Below, piece by piece: positions 34,252 through 42,598 of a stretch of DNA of 43,557 bases (within the stretch, counting starts at the first letter, position 1; every line of letters starts with the position of its first letter). Made by a program: the position numbers and the translations under genes. Source of the DNA: Flavipsychrobacter sp. (GTDB lineage: Bacteria; Bacteroidota; Bacteroidia; Chitinophagales; Chitinophagaceae); assembly GCA_016786565.1 (NCBI GenBank), contig JAEUVY010000054.1, positions 1 to 43,557 on the forward strand, read 5' to 3'. The notes beneath the pieces were generated by a model. The model saw only the letters and a list, made by a program, of their open reading frames with translations, was not told where the DNA came from and did no database searches.

Positions 34252-34483
34252 GGTGCTAAAATAGATGATTTTGGGCTTCCGGAGGTTTGAAAACAACCAT
34301 ATAACGGACAAGTAGCCTCAAGGGTATGTAGCAAGGGAAAATACCTGAATTAAAATGCAGGTGTTTTTACTCTATGACGTGATGATAGTCTATTGTTTGT
34401 TTGCAATAGTATCTGATCCCAAAATGGATACACGATTTCGAATACACAAAACAGTTCTTTCATCCTTAAAAACAACAAAGACC

Positions 34484-36310
34484 ATGAGCAACCCGAATTT
34501 CCCTTATTTACCACCGGCTGACTGGCACGATTTTGCCGTAGGGTCAGTGAACGATGCAAAATTGGTGAACCAATTGAATGTGAATCTGCAGGGGTTCACT
34601 GCACAGAACGTAATTGGCAATCCCTGGATCGCTGACAACGCTTTCCCGGCGACCGTAGCCTATTTCAGTCCCGGTACTGCCGATGATCCGGGCAATGACC
34701 CAAAGAATGTTCCCGGAGCTGCTGTCATTGAGTGGGAGGTTTTTCCGGGACGTTTGTCTCAGTATTTTCCGACGATGCCGGCAGCAGATCAGTACTCCAT
34801 TTGTGATACCGGTTACGACACCAAGGGTGATCCTATACCCCCGATAACCACTAATCCTTGTACACAGCAATCTGAAGATCTTCCGTATGGTCCGTATGGC
34901 CCGAGGGGCTGGCAGGATGAGTATTGCGAGTGGTGCGTGGTATATGATGTGCCCTCAGGAGGGACGCCTGAGCCGGGCACGTCGCAAATAACAAGGGTTG
35001 ATTTTACGTGTGAGAATCCTGAATATATCAACTCTGTTTGGCTGGTGGATCCGAATCAGGTTGTAGAGATCTACCGGTCTGCGCTTAATCAGCCGGGTAT
35101 CCAGCTTTCCGATCTTTACCTTTCTGATAGTAAAGGGAATCCGGTATTGGACCCTGTCACCGGTCAAAACGTCTATAACCCGCTTAATAAATGGAACTGC
35201 GGACCGCAATGCACTTACGATTCAAACGGTAATGTAGTTTCGGGTGGTGCGATGCATCTTACCAGCACACCAAATACTATTCAGACCGAGATCGCGATCT
35301 CGGCGTATGCTACAGTTCCGCGCACATCAGGCAATCGGAACAATAACCAGCTGATATGTTGCGGTCAGTTCGGGCAGATCTATCGCAATAGTGATCCGAA
35401 CATCGGTGCGGGTCTCAACTCAGCCGTCAACGGAGCGCTCAGTGCCGGCGATGTGCCCACATCGGTAACTCTTGTTACACTGGCCAATCCTCCGGGTCTT
35501 TATATGCAGTTCCCGGATTATACTCAGTATTCGTGGGCAAAAACAAATACCCCGTTCACGCAGGCAGATATGAATCAGTTCTTTACTGTGAAACGCGGAT
35601 ACCTTTCGTCTGACGCGAATTTCCCTGCACCGCTGGCCAATATCAACAACATATTGAACGCCAAAGGTGAAGGACCCTATGATTTCATTCTACACCTTAC
35701 TTTCAGTGTGCCGGCAGGTAAAAGCATTTCTGATATACTCATTAATGGTAACCCGGTAACCTGGGCAGGACAGATAGCACAGACGATTAAGAACCATGTC
35801 ATTGCTATGGCCTATGCCGGAACAACTCCGCAGAAAGTGTCGGCATGTGTAGGAAGTGCAGGTCAGTGTGCTGATCAGCCGGTGCAGTTGTTTCATGAGT
35901 CTGTGTTCAACGCGCTGAGCAACACCACAATACCTGCACCATCATACACTTCGGCTGATAATAAGCCTAATCTGCTTTACAACAGCACCTATATTGCGCC
36001 GTTTGCAAGACCGGGCAATACATATCCCATGGTGTTGTCGGCAGCGCTGCACAATAGTATCCTTGACGAGGCAATGATCTCGGTTACGTTCAGCAAAAAC
36101 GGCGTTGTATGCACCGATATAACGGCTACCCTCACCAGCGTAAATGATAACTACCAGTATTGTGTACCGGGTAATAGTTATCCGTCGACTTACCAACTGT
36201 TGTACCTGAACGTGAAGGTAGGAGAGGGATGTGCCACCGGTATATATGATGTGTCTATCCGTGGTTGCGCGCCCATGCCTGCTTTGCTTAATGTAATTGC
36301 TTCATCTTAA
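34484..36310 (+). CDS. Cysteine-rich protein of unknown function, first gene of a pair
   Basis: A 608-residue protein that I cannot assign to a named family. It contains 15 cysteines, including CEWC (C148/C151), NCGPQC, the adjacent pair C292-C293 in LICCGQFG, and SACVGSAGQC, suggesting disulfides or a bound metal. Recognisable features are beta-rich: GAAVIEWEVFPGRLSQYFPT, a NPPGLYMQF segment, and an Ig-like end (TYPMVLSAALHNSILDEAMISVTFSKNG...). The chosen ATG at 34484 gives no signal peptide; an earlier in-frame ATG at 34355 would add a hydrophobic N-terminus (FLLYDVMIVYCLFAIV), so export is unresolved. The next gene begins 11 bp downstream, so the two are probably one operon. Confidence 0.75.
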   Translation: MSNPNFPYLPPADWHDFAVGSVNDAKLVNQLNVNLQGFTAQNVIGNPWIADNAFPATVAYFSPGTADDPGNDPKNVPGAAVIEWEVFPGRLSQYFPTMPAADQYSICDTGYDTKGDPIPPITTNPCTQQSEDLPYGPYGPRGWQDEYCEWCVVYDVPSGGTPEPGTSQITRVDFTCENPEYINSVWLVDPNQVVEIYRSALNQPGIQLSDLYLSDSKGNPVLDPVTGQNVYNPLNKWNCGPQCTYDSNGNVVSGGAMHLTSTPNTIQTEIAISAYATVPRTSGNRNNNQLICCGQFGQIYRNSDPNIGAGLNSAVNGALSAGDVPTSVTLVTLANPPGLYMQFPDYTQYSWAKTNTPFTQADMNQFFTVKRGYLSSDANFPAPLANINNILNAKGEGPYDFILHLTFSVPAGKSISDILINGNPVTWAGQIAQTIKNHVIAMAYAGTTPQKVSACVGSAGQCADQPVQLFHESVFNALSNTTIPAPSYTSADNKPNLLYNSTYIAPFARPGNTYPMVLSAALHNSILDEAMISVTFSKNGVVCTDITATLTSVNDNYQYCVPGNSYPSTYQLLYLNVKVGEGCATGIYDVSIRGCAPMPALLNVIASS

Positions 36311-36321
36311 AATACTACACC

Positions 36322-37761
36322 TTGACCAGGAAAACAATGAGCATTGCGGCGCTGGTCGCCGCATGCTCTTCTTTCGCTTTTCTGCAGCAGCGATGTACCA
36401 CTGCGGATGCTCATGGCGCCAATGCGAGCCCGGCTTGTTATTGTGGCGGCCAGGTTATGACTTTCAATACGGCCCTGCCAACCTTCAAGATCACCAATCA
36501 GCAACAGGCCGATTGTTTCGCGTGGCAGGAGTTCATTGCCCTGAATCAATCGCTTGATACCTCTCGTCCGTTCGGAGATACCAGCGACCTTGGCATGGTG
36601 CAATGGGAAGCCTATATGCCGACCTATAAGATCTTCAGGAACGGGGCAAAACCGCCTGTGCCCTGGAACGGCTTGGGTGACGTGCCGCTTGGTGCTAGCC
36701 TGAAGAAGTTCAGGACCGGCAGGTACCTTGTGCTGGGCGACAACCAAAAGATACCCAAGGGTTTTACCAGCAATCAGGTTGTGGAGAACAATGGTCCTGC
36801 CTGGTTGGGGGCTCAGAACGGCACCAATATCTGGTATCAGGTGCTGGTAAACAAGGTTGAGTATGACTACATAGTGCAGAACAAGTTCTACAATGCCGAC
36901 AGTCAGTACAACGCAGCCCGTGCCGGCAGGCAGATCTTCCTTCCATCAACCGGCGACGGCTCTATTGAGGTGAAGGCAGCCTGGATGGAGCTGTCAACGA
37001 CCGACCAACAGTATCCGCGGTTCTCTGTATTTAAACAGCGGTACAAACTGGCCAACGCCTATGTGCAGGATTCAGCCAATGGCAAGTACCGAGAGACGAT
37101 TGTGGCACTCATAGGGTTGCACATCCTGAGGAAAGTACCCGGGCAGCCTTTGTTTGTATGGGCTACGTTTGAACAGGTAGATAACAATCAGGGGGTGGAT
37201 GATACCATCAGTCACCCGTTGGGTTTTAACCTTTTCAGCGCGAAGTGTACTTCAAACACTGTTACTGTTAAGACCAAGAGCGGTAACGACACCACTGTAA
37301 CAGTGGGTTGTAACGCCAATCGACAGCCGCCGTATTTCCTCGTTAACGGTAACAAGCCTGTTCCCATTCAGGTGAAAAGGGAAACACCGATAGGGGCTTC
37401 TGAGTTGCAGACAAGCGGCAGGGTGATCGCGTGTATTGCTCAGGTGAATCCTAGCTCCGTGTGGCGCTATTACCGGTTGGTAAATACCATCTGGAGTTCT
37501 AACCCGACGGCAGACAGTAGCCAGAACAAAACAGACTCAATGGTAGTGACCGGCATGTTGCCGAGTATTGTGAGTTCGGTGGCGAATACGACGCTGGAAA
37601 CTTACAATCAGCAAACGAACTGTATCAACAGTTGTCACAAGTTCGCTTCTACCGCACGTCCGTCTTTCGATAGCGGGAAGAAGAGAACGACGCCCCGTTA
37701 CCTATCTGATTTCAGTTTCGTGTTCGGGCTGGCGAAGACACCACCGGCACTGAGAAAATGA
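36322..37761 (+). CDS. Lipoprotein with c-type-cytochrome-like CxxxCH site, second gene of the pair
   Basis: A 479-residue protein. From the TTG at 36322 it begins MTRKTMSIAALVAAC, a short lipoprotein signal with lipobox LVAAC; the ATG at 36337 would remove the positive charges, so the TTG start is favoured. The body has DCFAWQEFIALNQSL near 65, a VQWEAYMPTYKIF block, IEVKAAWMELS near 215, ALIGLHILRKVP and FVWATFEQVDN. At 434-439 C-I-N-S-C-H resembles a haem-binding CxxCH with one extra residue, followed by YLSDFSFVFG. From memory, proteobacterial proteins with the same FAWQ.FIALN and ...CMSCH...DFSF layout exist without known function. It probably receives a covalent haem or a metal outside the cytoplasm. 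Confidence 0.75.
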   Translation: MTRKTMSIAALVAACSSFAFLQQRCTTADAHGANASPACYCGGQVMTFNTALPTFKITNQQQADCFAWQEFIALNQSLDTSRPFGDTSDLGMVQWEAYMPTYKIFRNGAKPPVPWNGLGDVPLGASLKKFRTGRYLVLGDNQKIPKGFTSNQVVENNGPAWLGAQNGTNIWYQVLVNKVEYDYIVQNKFYNADSQYNAARAGRQIFLPSTGDGSIEVKAAWMELSTTDQQYPRFSVFKQRYKLANAYVQDSANGKYRETIVALIGLHILRKVPGQPLFVWATFEQVDNNQGVDDTISHPLGFNLFSAKCTSNTVTVKTKSGNDTTVTVGCNANRQPPYFLVNGNKPVPIQVKRETPIGASELQTSGRVIACIAQVNPSSVWRYYRLVNTIWSSNPTADSSQNKTDSMVVTGMLPSIVSSVANTTLETYNQQTNCINSCHKFASTARPSFDSGKKRTTPRYLSDFSFVFGLAKTPPALRK

Positions 37762-37816
37762 CGGGTGCTGCCCGGCGTAAGATGACTGCGAGTTTGGCAG
37801 AGGCACGGGTGTAGCG

Positions 37817-38839
37817 TTATAGGATCTTGTCCTTTACTTTGAGGTTGTTCATTTTGGTTTCCCAATAGAGTAACGTTTTATACCAGTTGAGGGTGTGAGT
37901 AGTGGGGTCGTCGAAGGTGATGACCCCTTTTTTGAGGGCTTCTTTTATCTCCAATACGCCGTCTTTTACGGTGTAGCGGGTGGTGTAGCCCAGCACTTTG
38001 TTGATCTTGCTGAAGTCGAGGCTGTAGCTGCGGCAGTCCTGATTGTCGGGGATGTGGATGGTTTTGGTGTCCTCAAGGAGGCCGGATATGTACACTGCCA
38101 GATCGCCGATGGCATAGTTCTGCTCGTTGCTGCCTACGTTGAAGATCTGACCGGAGGCAGCCTCGGGGTTCTCCATGCACAGTTTGAACGCGGCCACCAC
38201 GTCTTTTACGTGTACAAACGGACGCCATTGCATGCCATCGCCCATGATGTAGATGATGCCCTCGGTGCAGCCCCTCATAGCCATGATGTTGACCGCAAGA
38301 TCGAAACGCATGCGGGGCGACAGGCCATATATGGTGGAGTTGCGGAGTATGGTGACGTTGAAGTTGTGGTCGTAGAGCGCCATGAGGTTATTCTCTACGG
38401 CTACCTTGCTCTTGGAGTATTCGGTGAGCGGATTGAGCTTGTCGGTCTCGGAGAGGTAGCGGATGTTGCTGAACCCGTAAACACTTGCCGAGCTGCTGTA
38501 AAGGTAGTGTTTCACGCCGTTCTTCTTGGCCAGCGTTGCCAGGCGGGTGGAACCGTCGCAGTTGATGGCCTTGGTGAACGCGGGGTCTATCTCGGAAGTG
38601 GCATCGTTGCTGAGGCCTGCCAGGTCTATGACCACGTCTACATCTTTCAGCACGTCTTCATCAAAATAGCGGATATCATCGCGTATGATAGTGAGGTTCT
38701 TTTCGTTGAGGTCGGCCAGTTTTTCGAGGCCGAAGAAGTACCGGTCGAGCGCCACAATATGGTAACCGCTCTTCAGAAATTCGCGGCACATAACCGAACC
38801 TACATATCCCCCTGCGCCTGCTACAAGTATCTTTTTCAT
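37817..38839 (-). CDS. NAD-dependent epimerase/dehydratase (extended SDR)
   Basis: A 340-residue nucleotide-sugar epimerase/dehydratase. NAD site GAGGYVG (8-14), a conserved aspartate after strand 2 (ALDRYFFGLEKL), the YSSSASVYG serine block near 118 and the catalytic Y141-SKS-K145. It acts on NDP-sugars in the cytoplasm. It overlaps the preceding DegT gene by 4 bp (ATGA), showing tight translational coupling. With the DegT aminotransferase it may make an amino-deoxy-sugar for surface glycans. Confidence 0.92.
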   Translation of the reverse strand: MKKILVAGAGGYVGSVMCREFLKSGYHIVALDRYFFGLEKLADLNEKNLTIIRDDIRYFDEDVLKDVDVVIDLAGLSNDATSEIDPAFTKAINCDGSTRLATLAKKNGVKHYLYSSSASVYGFSNIRYLSETDKLNPLTEYSKSKVAVENNLMALYDHNFNVTILRNSTIYGLSPRMRFDLAVNIMAMRGCTEGIIYIMGDGMQWRPFVHVKDVVAAFKLCMENPEAASGQIFNVGSNEQNYAIGDLAVYISGLLEDTKTIHIPDNQDCRSYSLDFSKINKVLGYTTRYTVKDGVLEIKEALKKGVITFDDPTTHTLNWYKTLLYWETKMNNLKVKDKIL

Positions 38840-39960
38840 GCCGTGAAGTATTTAGCCACTGTTTCGAAAATGTGTTCCGCTTCGCCATCGTCCATAATGG
38901 TGTGGATGGGGATGGCCACTATCTTGTCCTTTATAAATTCGGTATAAGTAAGGTCGAATGTGCGGTACTTGTCTTTGTAATAGTCCAGACCGTGAACGGC
39001 GGTGTAGTACCTTCTTACGGTGACGCTGTTTGCCTGCATGTGGGCAACGAACGCGGTGGCTTCCTCGTTGAGCACGATGGGGAAGTAGAGATAGTTGCAC
39101 TGCACATTGTTGCGGACGAGCATGGTGGAGAAGTGTTGGCTCCACCGAGGGTCGTTGAAGAATGTCTTGTATTTAGCAATATTCTCGTGCCGCTTCTGCA
39201 GGATATAGTCGATCTTTTCAAGGTTCTTCAGGCCCACGATAGCCGCAATCTCGGGCATCTTGGAGTTGAGGCCCGGTATGCTGACGTTGCCCCTTACTTT
39301 CTCGTACTGACCAAAGTCGCGGATGAGGGTGAGGTAGTTCTGTATCTCGTCGTCATTGGTGACGGCGAGGCCGCCCTCCATGGTATTGAAGATCTTGGAG
39401 GCATGGAAGCTGTAGATCTCGCTGAAGCCATGGTTGCAGACGTATTCGTTGCGGTACTTAGAGGCAAACGCGGGCGCGCTGTCGAAAATGACGTGCAGGT
39501 TGTGCGCCTGAGCAAATGCGGCAATGGCGTCGAGGTCGGGCAGGTTGCCGTAGGCGCCCACCACCACCATGAGCCTGACACCGGAGAGGTCGCCCGCTTT
39601 TGTTATGTCGAGGGTGAGGGACTCGTCTACATCGCAGAAGACCGGCCTGAGGTTGTTCATGACGATGGCATTGAGGGTGCCCGAGAAGGTAAATGAGGGT
39701 ACCAGCACATCGAAACTCTGGTGGGCATCGTAGCCGAGTTTGGTCTTTACGGCCTGTATGAGGCTGAATAATGCCATTTCTCCGTTGCAGAAGGTGAGCG
39801 GCTTGTTGCGGCAATGCAGGAACTCCTGCAGCTTTTCTTCAAACAACCGAACGTTTGCGGAGCCGTTGGTGACCATGCCGGTCTCGAGGCACTTGGCAAA
39901 GTCGGCATAGATCTCGTCTATAGACGGTAGAAAGGGTTTTACGATGTTGATCTGTTTCAT
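38836..39960 (-). CDS. DegT/DnrJ/EryC1/StrS family PLP-dependent sugar aminotransferase
   Basis: A 374-residue PLP enzyme that adds an amino group to keto-sugar nucleotides. The active-site lysine lies in SFHASKIFNTMEGG (K189), the cofactor aspartate in VIFDSAPAFASKY (about 160) and the substrate loop in VPSFTFSGTLNAIV (about 87-100). The length is normal for the family. It is the first gene of a two-gene minus-strand operon with the epimerase. The 283-bp divergent space up to the WbqC gene (39961-40243) shows no other gene. Confidence 0.93.
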   Translation of the reverse strand: MKQINIVKPFLPSIDEIYADFAKCLETGMVTNGSANVRLFEEKLQEFLHCRNKPLTFCNGEMALFSLIQAVKTKLGYDAHQSFDVLVPSFTFSGTLNAIVMNNLRPVFCDVDESLTLDITKAGDLSGVRLMVVVGAYGNLPDLDAIAAFAQAHNLHVIFDSAPAFASKYRNEYVCNHGFSEIYSFHASKIFNTMEGGLAVTNDDEIQNYLTLIRDFGQYEKVRGNVSIPGLNSKMPEIAAIVGLKNLEKIDYILQKRHENIAKYKTFFNDPRWSQHFSTMLVRNNVQCNYLYFPIVLNEEATAFVAHMQANSVTVRRYYTAVHGLDYYKDKYRTFDLTYTEFIKDKIVAIPIHTIMDDGEAEHIFETVAKYFTA

Positions 39961-40243
39961 TATCCTTCAGTTTGCAGGTCAGTTAAGGTGATCTTTGGTA
40001 ATGCAAATGCCGGGGATAGGTTGTGGCTTTGACGCCGATGCAATTGTTGTGAGCGGCCCGGAGCGACAAAGGTATTATGCACAGGTAGTGACAAAAGATG
40101 ATATAAATCATAGCCGATGAAAAAACAGGGTGTAGACTAATTGATAATTTTGCGGCGATAATGGGGCATGCAGGTGGTGGCACATCGCCGGTAGCTTGCC
40201 CACGGACCGTGTGCAGATATTTCTTCAGTAAAACCAATACTAT

Positions 40244-40948
40244 ATGACACTTGCCATCATGCAGCCCTACTTCTTTCCTTATGTGGGGTATTTTCAACTG
40301 ATACATGCGGCTGATAAGTTTGTTTTCTATGATGATGTGGCCTTCAGGAAAAAGGGGTGGATACACAGGAATAAGATATTGGTGAATGGCGGTGAACACA
40401 TTTTTACGGTGCCCATCAAAAATGCCAGCTCTTTTGTGGCCATCAATCAGACGGGTATCAACCGGCAATTGTATGACCGATGGAAGACGGACTTTCTGAA
40501 GACGCTGGCTATGAGCTATGGTAAGGCGCCCCATTATAAAGCGGTGTATGAACTGGTGGAGGCTGTGCTGAATGAACCACACGACACTATAGCCACACTG
40601 GGCACGGCCAGTGTGGTGGCATGCTGCAACTATATAGGGTTGAAAAAGGAACTGGTGCTGACGGCGGAGAGGTATCATAATAATGAATTGAGGTCTCAGG
40701 AGCGGGTGCTGGATATATGCAGGCAGGAGGGTGCCACTACTTATGTGAACGCGATAGGGGGTAAGGAGTTATATGCGGTGGATGATTTTGCGGCCCGGGG
40801 TATAGAACTGAAGTTTATAAAAACGCGCCTGGTACCTTATGAGCAACATGGCGGGGAGTTTGTGCCGTGGTTGTCTATCATTGACATTATGATGTTTAAT
40901 GAACCGGAACATATACGGGCCATGTTTGGGGCGTATGATTTTTGTTAG
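40244..40948 (+). CDS. WbqC family protein
   Basis: A 234-residue protein with the characteristic WbqC start MTLAIMQPYFFPYVGYFQLI and FVFYDDVAFRKKGWIHRNKI, plus the FLKTL and YHNNELRSQERVLDICR segments. The family is found in O-antigen and other glycan loci and is thought to act in sugar modification, possibly acyl or formyl transfer; the reaction is not firmly known. It is divergent from the DegT-epimerase operon, supporting a shared glycan pathway. It marks the boundary of the ordered genome before the repeat-rich tail. Confidence 0.93.
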   Translation: MTLAIMQPYFFPYVGYFQLIHAADKFVFYDDVAFRKKGWIHRNKILVNGGEHIFTVPIKNASSFVAINQTGINRQLYDRWKTDFLKTLAMSYGKAPHYKAVYELVEAVLNEPHDTIATLGTASVVACCNYIGLKKELVLTAERYHNNELRSQERVLDICRQEGATTYVNAIGGKELYAVDDFAARGIELKFIKTRLVPYEQHGGEFVPWLSIIDIMMFNEPEHIRAMFGAYDFC

Positions 40949-40963
40949 GGTGCGGGAATTTGC

Positions 40964-41252
40964 GCAGATTTTTTGTTTTGCGCAATTAGAAGCTAATTAA
41001 TTGATTATCAATAAAAAGGTGGGAAGCGCTGCGAAGCACCGCTTCCCAAAACTGCGCAAAAACTTCTCACTTTTGCGCACCTACTTCCCACCTGCCTAGT
41101 CGGCAGGCAGGTTTGCTTCTCACTTACCTCGGTGTAAAAAATGTAATACATGCCGTTTTGCCTCGTTTTCTTGAACATCTATACAAGTTACAACGGGTGC
41201 GGCAGGAAGGCAAAAAGAAAATCTATGATAGTGCGTTTTGTGTATTGTGGTA
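40964..41252 (+). repeat. Dispersed repeat copy 2 (with unit A1)
   Basis: Full-length partner of 15,994-16,260: the same head (GCAGATTTTTTGTTTTGCGC), the 29-bp and 25-bp identical blocks, a CCTGCC...GGCAGGCAGG inverted repeat (41091-41111, imperfect here), and the GATAGTGCGTTTTGTGTA tail. Its 3' half is unit A1, containing a 42-bp stretch (41149-41190) repeated identically at 41439-41480 and 42456-42497. It begins 15 bp after the WbqC stop. No protein is convincingly encoded. Confidence 0.85.
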
Positions 41253-41290
41253 AAAAGTTGTTGGGGTGAATTTGGTGCGCGGATAGGATA

Positions 41291-41364
41291 GGGTATGCAG
41301 ATGACGCCAGTGGAAAACACTGGCGAGAAAGTAGACACCAGTGGAAAACACTGGCGCCAGTGGG
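41291..41364 (+). repeat. Palindromic unit B1 (double hairpin)
   Basis: Two tandem hairpins: GCCAGTG-GAAAA-CACTGGC at 41306-41324 and CCAGTG-GAAAA-CACTGG at 41338-41354, each with a GAAAA loop. The second arm continues into the perfect 14-bp palindrome CACTGGCGCCAGTG (41349-41362). The same unit occurs as B2 and B3. Confidence 0.9.
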
Positions 41365-41578
41365 GCTTTCGGGACGTACCCGCTTCCCAATCGCTTCCCA
41401 ACTACTTCCCATGTGAGAAGTGGAATAAAAATACCATACATGCCGTTTTGCCTCGTTTTCTTGAACATCTATACAAGTTATGACGGGTGCAGCAGGAGGG
41501 CAAAAAGAATATCTATGATAGTGCGATTTCTGTAGTGTGGTAAAAAGTTGTTGGGGTGAATGTGGTGTGCGGGAATGG
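41365..41578 (+). repeat. Repeat units C1 and A2
   Basis: C1 is a run of CTTCCCA-type blocks at 10-11-bp intervals (41382-41410) followed by a GTGAGAAGTGGAATAAAAAT segment. It leads into A2 (41439-41574), which shares a 42-bp identical stretch with A1 and A3. The C1-A2 order is repeated as C2-A3. Confidence 0.85.
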
Positions 41579-41596
41579 ATGCGGCGATCAGGAGAT

Positions 41597-41629
41597 CGGG
41601 TGCCGGTATGACATAGTCGTGAGACTATG
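41597..41629. repeat. Unit D1 with perfect 7-bp hairpin
   Basis: CGGGTGCCGGTATGACATAG (from 41597) matches 42709 onward with one change in 21. It runs into a hairpin CATAGTC-GTGA-GACTATG (41612-41629), 20 bp beyond the stop of the minus-strand gene at 41649. It could act as that gene's 3' structure, but no T-run follows. Confidence 0.7.
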
Positions 41630-41648
41630 CCAAGCAGGGTTTCTTTAT

Positions 41649-42107
41649 TTACTGAACATTTGAGGCGGACTCTTTGGTTTCTCCTCGCATTTTACGCCTT
41701 TTCGAAAGAGTTTCAAGAATGTTTGTCTTAGCACCATTCAAAGTCACTCCTGGGCGATACTTCTTCCAATATTGAGGTAAGGCTGCCGTCAAAATATAAT
41801 TAAGAATTTCGATTCTTGTTAATAGGTTTCCCCGAGCTCCTGGAGAATTAAAGTTGACGGTGTACGTGATTTTTGGGATAAACAGGGGGATATATTCCTC
41901 TAAAAGCGCTTCTATGTCGTACATGCTGGGATTAGGTATCAGTTCATTTATGCAAGCCATCATCAACTCAAACTCCTTTTTTTCTGCCTCAGAACTGTTT
42001 TGGGCAACTTTACGATACTTCACTTCGGGATGTTTATCCAAATAGAACTGCAGTGCCGTCTCGATGTTGTCCGATGTTATCGGTTGTTTGTAATGTGGCT
42101 TTTCCAT
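41649..42107 (-). CDS. Orphan hypothetical protein inside the repeat region
   Basis: A 152-residue soluble, helix-rich protein. It starts MEKPHYKQPITSDNIETALQ and has charged helices (SSEAEKKEFELMMACINEL), a NPSMYDIEALLEEYIPLFIP segment and a lysine/arginine-rich end (LSKRRKMRGETKESA). I recognise no family. It is the only convincing gene in 1.8 kb of repeats and is flanked on both sides by the end of unit A (41526-41579 and 42197-42247), as if it arrived as cargo between them. A nucleic-acid-related role is possible from the basic tail but unproven. Confidence 0.7.
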   Translation of the reverse strand: MEKPHYKQPITSDNIETALQFYLDKHPEVKYRKVAQNSSEAEKKEFELMMACINELIPNPSMYDIEALLEEYIPLFIPKITYTVNFNSPGARGNLLTRIEILNYILTAALPQYWKKYRPGVTLNGAKTNILETLSKRRKMRGETKESASNVQ

Positions 42108-42192
42108 ATCTAAAATATTGTTGTGGCGTATATGGTGACAACTAAAGTAGCAAAAGTTCTTATGCTTGGGTCACAAAAAAGAGCCTAATGGA

Positions 42193-42324
42193 CGTATTCT
42201 GTAGAGTGGTAAAATGTTATTGGGGTGAATGTGGTGCGCGGATAGGATAGGGTATGCAGATGACGCCAGTGGAAAACACTGGCGAGAAAGTAGACACCAG
42301 TGGAAAACACTGGCGCCAGTGGGG
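42193..42324 (+). repeat. Partial unit A and palindromic unit B2
   Basis: A truncated A-unit end (42193-42250; GTGGTAAAATGTTATTGGGG and following) leads into B2: hairpins at 42265-42283 and 42297-42313 and the 14-bp palindrome CACTGGCGCCAGTG at 42308-42321. B2 matches B1 base for base over at least 60 bp. Confidence 0.88.
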
Positions 42325-42590
42325 CTTCCAACTGCTTCCCAAAACCTGCGCACTACTTCCCAAAACCTGCGCATCCCGAATGCTTTCGGGACGTACCCGC
42401 TTCCCATTCGCTTCCCATCTACTTCCCATGTGAGAAGTGGAATAAAAATGCCATACATGCCGTTTTGCCTCGTTTTCTTGAACATCTATACAAGTTACAA
42501 CGGGTGCGGCACGATGGCAAAAAGAAAATCTATGATAGTGCGTTTTCTGTAGTGTGGTAAAAAGTTGTTGGTGTGATTGTGGTGCACAGA
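42325..42590 (+). repeat. Repeat units C2 and A3
   Basis: C2 contains a 21-bp tandem direct repeat (42332-42352 and 42353-42373, one difference; core CTTCCCAAAACCTGCGCA), a hairpin CCCGAA-TGCT-TTCGGG (42375-42390) and three TTCCCAT blocks. A3 then follows with the identical 42-bp core at 42456-42497. Confidence 0.88.
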
Positions 42591-42598
42591 CAGGATGG

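Noticed and set aside
37895..39696. Two plus-strand frames (350 and 274 codons) opposite the epimerase and DegT genes
   Set aside because: Val/Glu/Gly-rich antisense composition; both real genes carry complete catalytic motifs on the minus strand.
40014..40090. Possible tRNA-like segment before the WbqC gene
   Set aside because: No cloverleaf arms or T-loop (GGTTCRANYC) could be built from it.
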